A DNA stretch of 64,000 bases from JARLGU01 sp036504535 (GCA_036504535.1 DASXUY010000049.1:1-64000); one strand, 5' to 3'; shown: positions 1 through 10,269, counted from the stretch's first letter. Notes: generated by a model not told the origin, from the sequence alone. Numbers and translations: made by a program.

Positions 1-89
1 TCGTAAGCGCAATGCCAACTCTTAGTAACAGCCATGCCTAAAAGTATAACACTCTCGCTTTACGAAACCAACCGAGCTGACGAACAGCT

Positions 90-1121
90 TCAGAGACGCG
101 CTGGTCCGTGGCAAGCCACGGGGAATTCTTTTGTATTAAACGAGTTCAGGATATCGATCTTGCCCGAATCCTGTAGGGGCGGGGCGCTCAGCGAATAGGC
201 GAGCAGAAGGTGAGCTTGCCCTTGATCGTTGAATATGAAATCTCCTAGATCGTCGGCTTCGAAGTTCGGAGCAGGTCCATGGACCGTGAGATTCCCGGAT
301 CGGTAGGTTTGCGCAATGTCGGCACCGCGCTGTACCGACAAATCAAACGTGTAATAGCCACTCACCCGAGAAAGGAGGTTGCCGTCATCTCCCTTGTAAT
401 CCCAGACAAGGTCCTCGCTGTTGCTCGCAGATGTCTTTGATATCGTTCGCAGAACAGTGTTGGAACTCTCCGTGCGACGGATCGTCAGCGTGTAAGTCCT
501 GCTCGCGGTTTCGTCGTAGCAGTTCGTCTTCACCGTGAACTTCACGTCCGATGTCGGGTGCGGCTTGACGATGAAGTATTCGTCCGGGCTCACCGACACG
601 ATGGACAGGTTCTCCACGTCCGCTCCGATATCCGATGGGCCGCGGCCGACCGGGGTGTCGTAGGTGCCGTCGGCCTTCTTCGCCGCAAACTGGACCTCAA
701 CCGGTAGGCCGCTCGAATCCACGGCGCTCAGAGTGTGCGTGCCGTTGTGGCCCATGCCGTCGGGGTTGCTGCCCGTCCAGTTGTGGTGCAGGGTATCCCA
801 CGCGGCTTTGTACCGGTACATGACCGTCGCGCCGCCGTCGGATGCGTTGGCCAGCGACGCGGTGCCGAACGCGCCGCCGCCGATGGTGCCGGTCACGGTG
901 ATGGTTGGCATGTCGCCGAGGGCGGCGGTCGATTGCGCCTTGATCGCGAGCGTGGTCTTCGCGGGGTTGTTGGCGACGCCCAGCGTGCCGCCGGACACCG
1001 GCGGCGCGGGGTCGGGCGTGAGGCCGGTGGGCAAGCCGTCGTGCGCGCCAGCGGTGTCGGTATACGAGTATGCTATGGTCGCCGCGCCGGTGAACCAGTC
1101 GCCGGTCGAGAACGACGCCAC
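90..1121 (-). CDS. Truncated Rhs-associated Ig-like surface module
   Basis: The 343-aa product has no signal peptide and no recognisable enzymatic domain. Its residues about 100-330 are clearly paralogous to residues about 865-1085 of the large orphan module at 3291-9221: both carry WDTLHHNWTG, an ENLSIVSVSPD block and a (F/Y)DLSVQR block in the same order. The proposed start is a GTG. The frame stays open upstream into the end of the neighbouring gene at 1183, so the true 5' end is not defined, and there is no good ribosome binding site. The C-terminus stops shortly after the homologous block. I read it as a broken or recombined piece of an Rhs-type adhesin, probably non-functional; a short secreted module cannot be excluded. 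Confidence 0.5.
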   Translation of the reverse strand: MASFSTGDWFTGAATIAYSYTDTAGAHDGLPTGLTPDPAPPVSGGTLGVANNPAKTTLAIKAQSTAALGDMPTITVTGTIGGGAFGTASLANASDGGATVMYRYKAAWDTLHHNWTGSNPDGMGHNGTHTLSAVDSSGLPVEVQFAAKKADGTYDTPVGRGPSDIGADVENLSIVSVSPDEYFIVKPHPTSDVKFTVKTNCYDETASRTYTLTIRRTESSNTVLRTISKTSASNSEDLVWDYKGDDGNLLSRVSGYYTFDLSVQRGADIAQTYRSGNLTVHGPAPNFEADDLGDFIFNDQGQAHLLLAYSLSAPPLQDSGKIDILNSFNTKEFPVACHGPARL

Positions 1122-1182
1122 GGTTTTGCCGGTCTCGCCGCGCTTGGAATAAATGGCTACATTGACAGCTACAGGTTTAGCA

Positions 1183-2412
1183 TCAACGTGGTTGAGACGT
1201 TGAGAACACGATTGGTAGACGTATCTGCTCGCCGTTAGCTAGAAAGAAGTAGACGGAACTCTCCCCGACTTCACTGTGAGTAGGGACTGTTACTGAAACG
1301 TCAATATTAGCCGTCACGGGGGCTCCTACAGATCTCACCGCTGATGCCACAGTGGCGGTTACTGGGATATAAGGATCGCCTGTAGTCACCAGTGTTCCAT
1401 CAGGCTTATGGATTTTTGCTACTATGGTTCCAGGGCTGCGGCTACTAGCAAATGCCCATGCCAAATATGATGCGGACGGCACGGTCAGCTTAACTGTCTT
1501 CTCTACTACTGTCCCGATTGCCTGTCCAGAAACATCTAGATAGGACGGGGAAAGTGATGCGTCCCCCACCACATTTCCAGTAACGGGAAGCTTCGCATCG
1601 AGTAGATACTGCCCAAGGCCTAGGTTAGTACCAATTGAATAGGCGACCTGCCCGCTGATAGGGCCGAGCGGGGCTCTTTTGGCGACTGTAAATATATACT
1701 TCTGCACAATGGGGTCGGGCGGGATTCCTGTGGACGAGGCTAACACAGCGTTGATCACGCCAGCGTCCATCCCGAAAAAAGTCGGTGATGGCTGCTGACT
1801 GCGATCGAATACAGCAGGATCAAATGTGACAGTTACTGGCACGGCGACCGGTCGGTCTGGATTTACGACCCCAAAATCGATCCGATCAGGCACCGATACA
1901 AATAGGGGGCGAGACGTTGCCTTGATATGCAACGTCACTAGAGCCGTTCCCGAGACATCCGTAATATTGAGCGGCAGGTCGTAAGGATGCCCAAATAGCA
2001 TTCGTGGGTCCACAACTGTGTGCAGTTGCGTCGCGCCCCCTGCCTCAACGGTGCTACCGTGTACGGCAGACATCGAAAAATAGCCTGAACGCTTACTGTC
2101 CGTGTCGTGGTCACCAGAAGCACGAAAGTTATCGAACCACGCATCATATGCGTGATTCAATTTTTGCCCCAGTCGAATCGTGATCGGTAAGGTCCCGTTG
2201 TTCTGTATGATGAACGTGTGAGCGCGCAGCTTGGTGTCTGACAGCGATATAGTTCCCAGATCAAAGACGGCTGGCTCTGGAGTAGCGGCCTTCTCCTCTG
2301 GAGGGGCGGCGATCACTAGCGACGGAGTTGAAGCTGTTTCCGCTCGCCCATGGAGAGCGGGCAATAAAACGAGTGCTCCGAATAAGACGGTAAGGGCGGG
2401 GAAGTTTTTCAT
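1183..2412 (-). CDS. Secreted DUF1573-like Ig-fold protein
   Basis: A 409-aa protein with an N-terminal signal peptide (KNF followed by a hydrophobic stretch ending near GRAETAS, residues about 1-26). Residues about 50-80 (DLGTISLSDTKLRAHTFIIQ followed by NNGTLPITI) match the pattern of DUF1573/ASPM-type Ig-like domains, and a second such block (RIDFGVVNPDRPVAVPVTVTF) occurs near residue 190. The remainder looks like beta-sandwich repeats. DUF1573 proteins are secreted or periplasmic and of unknown function. It lies 48 bp after the immunity gene at 2461-3291 on the same strand and could be co-transcribed with the toxin module, but no Shine-Dalgarno sequence is obvious. No catalytic residues are visible. 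Confidence 0.65.
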   Translation of the reverse strand: MKNFPALTVLFGALVLLPALHGRAETASTPSLVIAAPPEEKAATPEPAVFDLGTISLSDTKLRAHTFIIQNNGTLPITIRLGQKLNHAYDAWFDNFRASGDHDTDSKRSGYFSMSAVHGSTVEAGGATQLHTVVDPRMLFGHPYDLPLNITDVSGTALVTLHIKATSRPLFVSVPDRIDFGVVNPDRPVAVPVTVTFDPAVFDRSQQPSPTFFGMDAGVINAVLASSTGIPPDPIVQKYIFTVAKRAPLGPISGQVAYSIGTNLGLGQYLLDAKLPVTGNVVGDASLSPSYLDVSGQAIGTVVEKTVKLTVPSASYLAWAFASSRSPGTIVAKIHKPDGTLVTTGDPYIPVTATVASAVRSVGAPVTANIDVSVTVPTHSEVGESSVYFFLANGEQIRLPIVFSTSQPR

Positions 2413-2460
2413 GAGATTGCTACAAACTGTAATGGTTGGAACTTTTAATAAGCAGCCGTG

Positions 2461-3291
2461 CTATTCTGCGTCGATGTGAACCGGAAGCCAGTTCATTGGC
2501 AGTTTACGTTCCATGCAGATATCACGGAAGCGGGATGATACTATTGTGAGCTGGCAGCATGTTTCCTCGAAATTGCCGAACCTCTCAGCCGTGAACGCAA
2601 CGTCAAAATCGGGAAGGCCGTTAAAACTCTCTTTAGAGTAATGGGGCTCCCGCTCCCTAACAAAGGGTTGGAAAATATGGCAGCCGTTTTCGTAGTCTCC
2701 GCCAAACGGCTGCCCGTCGTTATTAACTAACTTCACTGACTTGGCCATCGGTGGCAAAACCAGGTCACTAGCTAGCTGGAAATACGGTGCTGGATTTGGC
2801 ACTTTTTGCCGAGTTTCGTAGACCGTTTCTCGAAACAGGATTCGCGTCAGCCCGCGCGATTCCAGGTGATTCTTAAACGAAGCGGATACCACCACGTGCG
2901 GAAAACCAACAAAACCTATATCTTTTTGGCTCTTAGACCGATTATATTCAATACCTAACGGACGACGTCCGAGCGGTACTAGATCACTTCCTAGCGCTTT
3001 TTGGGGCCTTGGTACGAAAAACTCAAACTCAGCTAAATCAGAAGGCGTGTATTCTAGAATCAACTCAAACCAGTATTCATTCTCCCGTCGTTTCTGGTAG
3101 CCTAGCCATGGTTCAAATCCATCCCGCTGTAGTTGCGCTTGTACCTCCATATAAGCCGGATCGTTGATCGGAAGGATACATTCAAAGTGATCTCCAACGT
3201 ACCCCGGCTCATAAATCTTCGCGAGACGGCTGACAATATCCGGCGAATCCGTCGTTGGCCGTATTCCCAGAATTTTACCAATTGTTTTCAT
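2461..3291 (-). CDS. Putative immunity protein, imm11 (DUF1629)-like
   Basis: A cytoplasmic 276-aa protein without signal peptide or membrane segments. The start is placed at the second methionine (KTIGKILG) because that ATG overlaps the stop codon of the upstream toxin gene (TAATG) and is preceded by AAAGGGA. The middle segment (VVVSASFKNHLESRGLTRIL) resembles the 'lvSe.fk.lLes.glkgi.f' core of imm11/DUF1629 immunity proteins. Its position directly after the toxin tip of 3291-9221, with overlapping stop and start codons, is the classical arrangement of a cognate immunity gene. Family assignment is from motif memory only; the immunity role rests mainly on position. Confidence 0.6.
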   Translation of the reverse strand: MKTIGKILGIRPTTDSPDIVSRLAKIYEPGYVGDHFECILPINDPAYMEVQAQLQRDGFEPWLGYQKRRENEYWFELILEYTPSDLAEFEFFVPRPQKALGSDLVPLGRRPLGIEYNRSKSQKDIGFVGFPHVVVSASFKNHLESRGLTRILFRETVYETRQKVPNPAPYFQLASDLVLPPMAKSVKLVNNDGQPFGGDYENGCHIFQPFVREREPHYSKESFNGLPDFDVAFTAERFGNFEETCCQLTIVSSRFRDICMERKLPMNWLPVHIDAE

Positions 3292-6200
3292 TATAGTCCC
3301 TTTAATTTGAGCCATTTATCGGCGATTGTATAAAGCTCTGGCCTGCCCAAGTCTTTATAAGCATTCTCAAGCCCGTCGCGCACTTCCTGAGCACTGTAAG
3401 TGGAGCCTTCGTGCAGATATCTGTCTAGGATATTATGAAAACTGCCCCCGCCAGCGCCAAGATGCTCGTCGCGAGTAAGTAATGCTGCTGGTACGTCGTT
3501 CCAGTCGCCAGTAATTCGCAGTGTTTTTTGTATCCATTTTGGCACAATATGGTGCGCCTGAATATTACATCCTGCCAGGATTTCGTCATCTTCAAAGCCC
3601 GGTGTAGGTGTACAGTGGCCCTTTACAACTGCCCTGATTTTACTGTATGATGGAACCCTTGAAATGTCGTTGCTTGCAATTGCATCTGCAATACAATCCT
3701 CGGTGCATGCCTGCGCTGCCTTTGCAATCACAGGCCCGCGTATCTTGCTCCCCGCTAATATCTTGTTTAGCGCTTCAAGCGGCTCAACACCCTTATCTCG
3801 GAACGCAACGTACGCCACTTTGAGCATCTCGCACGGCGCAGTTGACGAATTGTGAACCCAAACAGGCAACTGGCCGACGAAATAAGTGTGGAAATAGTCG
3901 ACGTCCAGATTATACGTTTCTTGAGCGCGACCGGACGTTAGCTCGATTTTGTCGACGCCGCACACTTCGGAACTAGTTCCGTTTGACGACAATAACAAAT
4001 CGCCATTTTCGAGCTCACTCGCAGGCACGAACGTCGCTCTATTGACAACGTAGATCGGGTGAACGCCAGTGCAAGTGACGGATATGTCTCCGTCGTCGTC
4101 GGCATCGCTGTCCCCATCGCTGTCTGACTTCGTCGCCGACGGAGATCGTTTTGCGCGACCGGAGGTTTGGGGTTGGCGGCACGCGCGCGCTGCGCTAGAG
4201 ATTGCTCGGTATCGTACACGATACAGAATGTGCGGATTCGTCCTGATTAGGCGCAATACCGACTTATACGACTGTCGTCCAGTAAATGGGTCTCGCGATA
4301 GCACTTGGTCGCCGCTGCGAATGTTTTGGATGGCAACCGGTCCTTGGTTCGTTACGACTAGGGTGCCAGCAACAAAGCACATATTGCCGCCTTCACAGGC
4401 GAGTTTTGCTGCTCTGATTGTGGAGCCCATACTTGGGACCTTTGCAAGCAGGTCAGTAAGGAACTGGCTTTTGGTTAAGGATGCGAGCCGTCCCGCCTTA
4501 GCGTAGGGCACAATTATTGTCACGACCTGGAACATTAGTCCCCCCATACTACGGCCTGCTTCTTCCGCAGGCATGCGGGACACTTGATCCATCCGAGCCA
4601 TGAGCACCTCGTAGCCATATTGCAGGCCCCTTTGCATAGATTGAACAACAGGATCCAACGCCTCGAAATTGCCGCATAGAACCGCTTCCTGTATATCTAG
4701 GCTCCGATTTGCGAGCGATTGAACAATCGTGCAGAGGTTTATCAGGACTGGTTTGAGTTCTTTCACTTTTTGGATTGAGTTTTTGACAGTCTTAAGGTTG
4801 AAGTATTTCTTCCAATTTTTTGAAGCATTCCAAATTGTCACGGCGAGGGACGATACGTCCTTGACTGATTGCACCCCTCCCTGTACAAATCCCTCACAGA
4901 AACCTTTCAGAAAGTCCCCCGACTCCGATAGGCTAGAGGCTGTGTGCGCGGACATCACCCAGCTATTGTCGCTAGAAGGGATCAAGTTTGGATCCTCTTG
5001 CATGATTCCATCTGGATCAATGTTCTGAAGCGACGATTCAACGCGGCTACCGTCGTAAGTGCCAACGAAATATCGCGCCGCGCCATCATCGTCAAGGACC
5101 GGGATTAGGGGCCTGCCATTTGGATTCATCTCCCCCTGGACAAAGATCCTCGCTGATGGATCGGCCATAATCGCCTCGTCTGCTAGTATTTGGATGGCCG
5201 AAGGGTAGGCGTCCTCTGAGGTTGGCGCAGTTAGTACTGTGACTGGCCCCGCAGCGTAGCTCAGATTATCCGCTTCAGGATCGACAACAGTAACTTCGAT
5301 GCGGAAATCGTACTGCCCGCAGTTATCATATTTCGTGCCGCTCGAGACGTCTAAATGAACCTGATGCTCCCCCGGTGCCAAATCTGGAAGATCGATGGTT
5401 TGGTTGAAGGACCCAAGATATGCATATGGGTGGTTTAGCCCGCCTGTACCCGACAAGTTTTTCGAAATGGTGGTTACTGGTATCGCAATGACGTGATCAG
5501 GATCATCAACGTATGCACTAATGGAAGCGATCGTACGAGACGGGGACAAATCACATTCGCCCGACTTAACGGTGCCGGCAAGTGTTATTTGCGCGTGCGC
5601 GGTCTCGCTTGATGAGCTACCAAGCACCGTCAATGTTGGAGTGCCAGACATCAAGATTATTGGTGCAGCAGATGAGACTTGTACAGCTGGCTCAGACGCA
5701 ATTTGGCCCGACATTGTATCTATCGGGACAGGCTGTGAACTGATCATTGCGATACCGGCTGCTGCGTTTAGAACCCGGCGAGCTTTGTGATCACGATAGG
5801 CAGATAACCCCATATCCTTAGCCGATACTACGCCCACAATATCAAGTGGCATCGCTAGGTCAAGCCAAGTGTCAATCGGGTTATTTGCGAGCGAACGAGC
5901 CTGATCGCTTAGGCCAACAACCTTAGCGATCTGTGATGAGGATTGGTAGAACGTGATATCGACGGAGTTTTGACCAGGTGTAGCTGAGAAGCTATATGAG
6001 TCGACAATGTGCGTTTTATTCTGGCCATTCGTCACCGGATCACCCTGGTCATCCAATTCCGGGGTGGTGTCGGCGCTGTTCACAGAAAGCAGCGTAGTTC
6101 GGTAGCTCTGCATCGTGTCGCCATCTCGCTGAACGCTTAGATCGTATGTGAAATATCCTCCATATTTTGCAGCGAGTGCCTCTGCGGAATCCTTTAAGTC

Positions 6201-9200
6201 CCAAGTCAGAATATGAGAAAGCCCGCGTTCGTCCGCACGGATTATTTTGACTGGCGATGAAAGCGATGAGCAGCGACAAATAGTGAGAACCAAGTGATAT
6301 AACTTGTCATCGCAATAGTCTTTTAGCTTTATAGAGAAGTCTACGGGCAAAGCGCCCTTTTTAACAATAACCGCATCGTCCGGGCTCACCGACACGATGG
6401 ACAGGTTCTCCACATCCGCCTCCACAGGCGTGGCGCCTGCGTCGTAGGCCGTGCCGAACGTCCCGTCGTCCTTCTTCGCGGCAAAATGGACCGGGGCGGG
6501 TTGCCCACTGCCGTCGACGATGCTCACGGTATGCGGGCCGTTGTGGCCTTCGCCGTTCGGGTCGATTCCCGTCCAGTTGTGGTGCAGGGTATCCCACCCG
6601 GTTTTGTAGCGGTACACGAGCATCGCGCCGCTGGCGGATTCGTTGCTGGGCGGCTTGGTTGCTGCCTGCCACGTCGTGCCGTTGTCGGATGAAACCTCCC
6701 ATCCAAGTCGCGAGTTGGGGTTGATAGAGGCGAGCTTGTTGGTGAGTTTGTCACCGGCCGCGTGGACGTGCTCGGGGTCGTTCTCCTTCACCTGGAGCGT
6801 GTACGGAACCATGTCTGTCAGCTTGTTGCCAGGCGCAATCGTGAGCCTGAGCACGGCGAAAACGGTATCGCCGATGGGCGTTCCGGTGCCGATGAGGTCG
6901 CCGACGGTGCCGTCGCTGTAGCGCTTGTGAAGCTCAAGGACTGCGGACGATGCGCTGGACCGCTTCCCGATTACTGCGATGCCCTTCGCACCCCCCGCTC
7001 TCGGCTGCATCGCCCCCGCAGCCCCCGCCGCCCGCGCCGCCATCGCGTGCGCGCTTGCCGCGAGATCCGCCGTGGTGCCGCCTACCCAGCCCGTGGCCGA
7101 CAGCGCGCTGAGCGTCGCGCCTGTGTGGCTGTCGTGGACGGTCGCAGCGCAGGTCACCTTGAGGATGTAGTAGCCGGGGTCAAAGAAGACGGCGTGGAAC
7201 TGATCTTCCTTGCCGTGGCCACGGTAACCGATGGAGTAGTTGCCAGCGTACGTCGTGAACGATCCGGCGTCGCCGGTATCGGAGCGGTACACGCCAGCGG
7301 TCGACCACTCGTGCGTCACGTAGGTCGGGCCGGAGCCGTCGCTCTCCATCGACGATGGCGTGAAGACGGCCTTGACGGTGCCGGTGATGGTGTCGCCGAC
7401 GTTCGCCGGGTTCGGCTGCCAGCCGCCGGTGACGTCTTCGACGGTCAGCGCTGGGGTCGCGGAGCCGCCGTAGACGATCACGGGTGGCGACTTGACCGGG
7501 ATGTTGCCGGCATAGTTGGCGGTCGCGATCACGGTGTGGATGCCAGCGGTGACGGGCCACGACGCCGAGTACGGCGGCGTGGCGAGGGGGGTCGCTGGAG
7601 CGCCGTCCACGGTGAACGTGATAGATTGCAGCGCTGCGATCCCACCCAAGATCGGGTCGGCGGTTGCGGTAATGGTGCCCGTCGAGCCCAGCGCTAGCAC
7701 AGCGTCAGCGGCGGGCGAGGTGATGGTTACGGTCGGCAGCGGAACGAGCTGCACGCAGGCGTCGATATCGGCGGAAGCCTGCGCCACTGCTTCGTTCGAA
7801 CCGTTGTATGGTAGGAGGTTCGTCGTGCTGAGGCTAATGGAGCCGGTCAACGGCAACTTGATTATGTCGGTACTCGGTATCTGCGCAAGAGTTACGTACT
7901 CGCCCAACTCTGGAAGCTCGGGCCACACGATTTCGTGCGAACCATCTGACGCCGATGCCGAACCGAAAAGAATGCTGGGGTAATCGTTCGTCGACGCAGA
8001 CACGCTGGCAGTCGGCTGCGTCTTGAATTTTGCAATCAGGTTCTCTGGCTGTGTGACGCCAATTGGCGGATCGGCGTACTGGCCGTTCGAATCCACGTAG
8101 CGCCATTTGCCGTATGCCCACGAGGTGGCCGACGCCGTGAGCGTAACGCTGCCGTTCCCGGTTGCCCCACCCTGCGGATTATGGTTGCTGGCGGAGACTC
8201 GCCCGCTTAGCAGACTAAATTCGTTGCGCGTCGCCGTGCTTCCGGACAGCCCCGAGGATTGGTTTTCATCCGTATAGCTGTTTGTGACCGTCGATGTCAC
8301 CGATAGATTCAGCGGGTAAGGAAGAGACCAAAATCCCGCGATGTCCCAACTGTACGGCGCGGGGTTCCCCGCGTTCACCGGGTTACCGTCCTCGTAGCAG
8401 AGAACCGGGACCCAATGGCCTGTCGCAGGTGTTGTCGTTTCGTCGGACACATGAGCCGTCGCTGTCGCGGACGGCACGCCAGCAGCCGAAGCCGTCAGCG
8501 TCACCGTTTGAGTACTCGACGGGGCGTGGAAAATGCCGCTCTGCTCGATGTAGGCTTCGTTCGGTGACGTAAAACCCGGCGACCAAATCACACTCTTGCC
8601 AGTGGTGGCGTCGCCGAACTGGTCGGCGACGAATGCGAGGAAGTACCAGGTTCCGCCCGGCGGCACGGTAGCGGTCTTAGGAGAAATGGTAATCGATGTC
8701 GCAGTCTGCTCGACGGTGACGATCGTGCTTTGCGTTGATGACTGACCACCCGCCGTTACGGTCACCGTAATTGTGTAGGTTCCCGCCGCAGTGAAGCGCA
8801 TCTCTGGATTAGGTGAATTGGACGGGCTGAATGTCACCGTCCCCGGCCCGTTGGCGCTCCAAGAGTAGGTGGGAGTGCTCCCACCGCTGATCGTCACGCC
8901 CACCGATACGGTCGTGGTATCGCCTGTGACAATCGTCGCCCCGCCTGCAGGAGGATTGTTGCCGACAACGATACCGTCTATCGTCGGCGGCTGGTCGGCG
9001 GGAATCGCGTCCGCTTCCGGTGAGCGGTCCGACGTTCCGTTGGGCCCATGGGCGACAACAGCGTAGAAGTAATCGGTGCCGTTCGTCAGGCCTTCGTCGG
9101 TTGCGCTGGTGCCGGTTACGCCGGTCCGGTAGGCTGTCGCGCCAGCCGGAATGCTCGCGCCAATGGCACGGAAGACATCGTAGGATGTCGCGCCATCTAC

Positions 9201-9221
9201 CGGGTCCCACTCAAGCGCCAC
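3291..9221 (-). CDS. Orphan polymorphic-toxin module: FN3/Ig adhesin, Hint pretoxin domain, HNH/AHH-like nuclease tip
   Basis: A 1,976-aa reading frame. Order from the N-terminus: fibronectin type III (about 1-75), PKD/Ig-like and Big-like domains (about 80-260), several further beta-sandwich modules including the ~150-aa block (about 580-740) that also occurs as remnants at 24.9 and 37.6 kb, then a Hint autoprocessing domain (about 1613-1788) that begins CFVAGTLV and ends VWVHNS. The last ~185 residues form the toxin tip, with AHHIVPKWI and RDEH motifs typical of HNH/AHH-superfamily endonucleases. The GTG start is only the first possible codon; upstream the same frame is open through a frameshifted Rhs-core remnant, and there is no signal peptide or Shine-Dalgarno. 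It is therefore probably an orphan 'tip' module lacking its delivery N-terminus, available for recombination with the main Rhs gene. Predicted activity: nucleic-acid cleavage in a target cell. Confidence 0.7.
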   Translation of the reverse strand: MALEWDPVDGATSYDVFRAIGASIPAGATAYRTGVTGTSATDEGLTNGTDYFYAVVAHGPNGTSDRSPEADAIPADQPPTIDGIVVGNNPPAGGATIVTGDTTTVSVGVTISGGSTPTYSWSANGPGTVTFSPSNSPNPEMRFTAAGTYTITVTVTAGGQSSTQSTIVTVEQTATSITISPKTATVPPGGTWYFLAFVADQFGDATTGKSVIWSPGFTSPNEAYIEQSGIFHAPSSTQTVTLTASAAGVPSATATAHVSDETTTPATGHWVPVLCYEDGNPVNAGNPAPYSWDIAGFWSLPYPLNLSVTSTVTNSYTDENQSSGLSGSTATRNEFSLLSGRVSASNHNPQGGATGNGSVTLTASATSWAYGKWRYVDSNGQYADPPIGVTQPENLIAKFKTQPTASVSASTNDYPSILFGSASASDGSHEIVWPELPELGEYVTLAQIPSTDIIKLPLTGSISLSTTNLLPYNGSNEAVAQASADIDACVQLVPLPTVTITSPAADAVLALGSTGTITATADPILGGIAALQSITFTVDGAPATPLATPPYSASWPVTAGIHTVIATANYAGNIPVKSPPVIVYGGSATPALTVEDVTGGWQPNPANVGDTITGTVKAVFTPSSMESDGSGPTYVTHEWSTAGVYRSDTGDAGSFTTYAGNYSIGYRGHGKEDQFHAVFFDPGYYILKVTCAATVHDSHTGATLSALSATGWVGGTTADLAASAHAMAARAAGAAGAMQPRAGGAKGIAVIGKRSSASSAVLELHKRYSDGTVGDLIGTGTPIGDTVFAVLRLTIAPGNKLTDMVPYTLQVKENDPEHVHAAGDKLTNKLASINPNSRLGWEVSSDNGTTWQAATKPPSNESASGAMLVYRYKTGWDTLHHNWTGIDPNGEGHNGPHTVSIVDGSGQPAPVHFAAKKDDGTFGTAYDAGATPVEADVENLSIVSVSPDDAVIVKKGALPVDFSIKLKDYCDDKLYHLVLTICRCSSLSSPVKIIRADERGLSHILTWDLKDSAEALAAKYGGYFTYDLSVQRDGDTMQSYRTTLLSVNSADTTPELDDQGDPVTNGQNKTHIVDSYSFSATPGQNSVDITFYQSSSQIAKVVGLSDQARSLANNPIDTWLDLAMPLDIVGVVSAKDMGLSAYRDHKARRVLNAAAGIAMISSQPVPIDTMSGQIASEPAVQVSSAAPIILMSGTPTLTVLGSSSSETAHAQITLAGTVKSGECDLSPSRTIASISAYVDDPDHVIAIPVTTISKNLSGTGGLNHPYAYLGSFNQTIDLPDLAPGEHQVHLDVSSGTKYDNCGQYDFRIEVTVVDPEADNLSYAAGPVTVLTAPTSEDAYPSAIQILADEAIMADPSARIFVQGEMNPNGRPLIPVLDDDGAARYFVGTYDGSRVESSLQNIDPDGIMQEDPNLIPSSDNSWVMSAHTASSLSESGDFLKGFCEGFVQGGVQSVKDVSSLAVTIWNASKNWKKYFNLKTVKNSIQKVKELKPVLINLCTIVQSLANRSLDIQEAVLCGNFEALDPVVQSMQRGLQYGYEVLMARMDQVSRMPAEEAGRSMGGLMFQVVTIIVPYAKAGRLASLTKSQFLTDLLAKVPSMGSTIRAAKLACEGGNMCFVAGTLVVTNQGPVAIQNIRSGDQVLSRDPFTGRQSYKSVLRLIRTNPHILYRVRYRAISSAARACRQPQTSGRAKRSPSATKSDSDGDSDADDDGDISVTCTGVHPIYVVNRATFVPASELENGDLLLSSNGTSSEVCGVDKIELTSGRAQETYNLDVDYFHTYFVGQLPVWVHNSSTAPCEMLKVAYVAFRDKGVEPLEALNKILAGSKIRGPVIAKAAQACTEDCIADAIASNDISRVPSYSKIRAVVKGHCTPTPGFEDDEILAGCNIQAHHIVPKWIQKTLRITGDWNDVPAALLTRDEHLGAGGGSFHNILDRYLHEGSTYSAQEVRDGLENAYKDLGRPELYTIADKWLKLKGL

Positions 9222-9577
9222 CTTTTGGTAGTCTGGCGTCGCGACCAGCCACGACGGCGCAGCGGGTCGTAGTAGCGGTGCGTGCAGAGGACGAGACCGG
9301 TGTCGGAGTCCGTGTAGTAGGCGTACTGGCCGCCGAAGCCGACGGGGTCGTGCGGGTCTGGGCTGGTCGCCAGGATAGGCGCGGCGGTAGGCTTGCAGCT
9401 TGCCGAACGCATCGTACGCGGTCGTGCCTAGCGGGCCGGGCGGCGCGGCCCAGTCCGTGCCCGCGACTATCCGCTGGGCGACGTTGCCTTCCGGGTCGTA
9501 CTCGTAGGCGGTCAGCGTGTTCGTGGCGAGATCGTAGCGCGTGCGAAGACCGTCGACCGACCAGCCGTGATGGCGCT
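9222..9577 (-). pseudogene. Frameshifted Rhs-core remnant upstream of orphan module
   Basis: Reading the minus strand, the frame that runs into 3291-9221 encodes WSVDGLRTRYDL, YEYDPEGNVAQ and AYDAFGKLQAYRRA, all matching the end of the main Rhs core (compare YGWAVDGLRT and YDAYGKLQYYRRAD in 10283-24484). A one-base shift then moves the next part (DPVGFGGQYAYYTDSDTG, LVLCTHRYYDPLR) into another frame; after it the original frame resumes directly in fibronectin sequence (PSWLVATPDYQKVALEW). A TAG near 9577 closes the frame upstream and no ATG or GTG start lies inside. This is a recombination scar or decayed core segment. From 9581 to 9807 I see nothing recognisable. Confidence 0.7.
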
Positions 9578-9807
9578 ACTTTCTGGGTACAGGCAGCGTC
9601 GTGGATGCTCTACCGGGAACTGACCGGTTGGAAATCCCCTTTAATGGAGGCGACGAACGACGCGTCGGTAACCGGGGGCATCAGTTGGATAACTTAAGCC
9701 TAACTACCCCCGGTTACGGCGAAGATAATCAGGTTGGGGTTGTGACTCGCGTCGCTCACTTATACGAGCGACAAACTTGGGATGGTACAACAGCCATTAG
9801 CCAGATT

Positions 9808-10269
9808 CTACCCTGAACTTTGATCCTGATTCCAGTCTTCCTCTATGCGCTTCACAAGTAATGTGTCGTTCCAAACGCTCCGAAGGGGATACTTCCACTG
9901 ATCTGGGGTTAGGTCTCCAACCATCCATTCCTTTTCTCCGTCCCATAGCCACCAGTTCTTGATGGTCATCGTACCCAAGTCTCGACTGCCACTCCTAAAG
10001 GTCGGGAAAGCCTTTGCTTCATCGGGAATAGCTGCATTTCCTAAAATTGATACTATGCCACGATGTACGGCTGCACCAAGCGGAAAGAAGGTCTGAAATC
10101 TACTTCGTGAATTCGCCACCGCGTTCAAATCTCTGGGCGCCTCCTGGTAAAACCCTTCAAGCACCCGCAGTAATGAGCCAAACTTTTCGTGGTTATGCGT
10201 AAACTGTGCGTAAGCTAGCCCTCGTTTGGTCCTGATTTCCACAATATCACCAATCTTTGGTCGCCTCAT
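9808..10269 (-). CDS. Putative immunity protein, Imm26-like
   Basis: A 153-aa soluble protein. The start is the ATG of MRRPKIGDIVEI, because AGAGG lies six bases upstream and it begins only 13 bp after the Rhs stop codon; longer in-frame starts would overlap the Rhs gene. Its opening (KIGDIVEIRTKRGLAYAQF, then YxxxxGSLLRVLEGF-like residues) resembles the GDi..I.l..G.yayaqv...gsl.RV pattern of the Imm26 family. Directly following the toxin tip of the giant Rhs gene, it should encode the protein that neutralises that tip in the producing cell. The Imm26 label is moderate confidence; the immunity role is inferred from position. Confidence 0.65.
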   Translation of the reverse strand: MRRPKIGDIVEIRTKRGLAYAQFTHNHEKFGSLLRVLEGFYQEAPRDLNAVANSRSRFQTFFPLGAAVHRGIVSILGNAAIPDEAKAFPTFRSGSRDLGTMTIKNWWLWDGEKEWMVGDLTPDQWKYPLRSVWNDTLLVKRIEEDWNQDQSSG

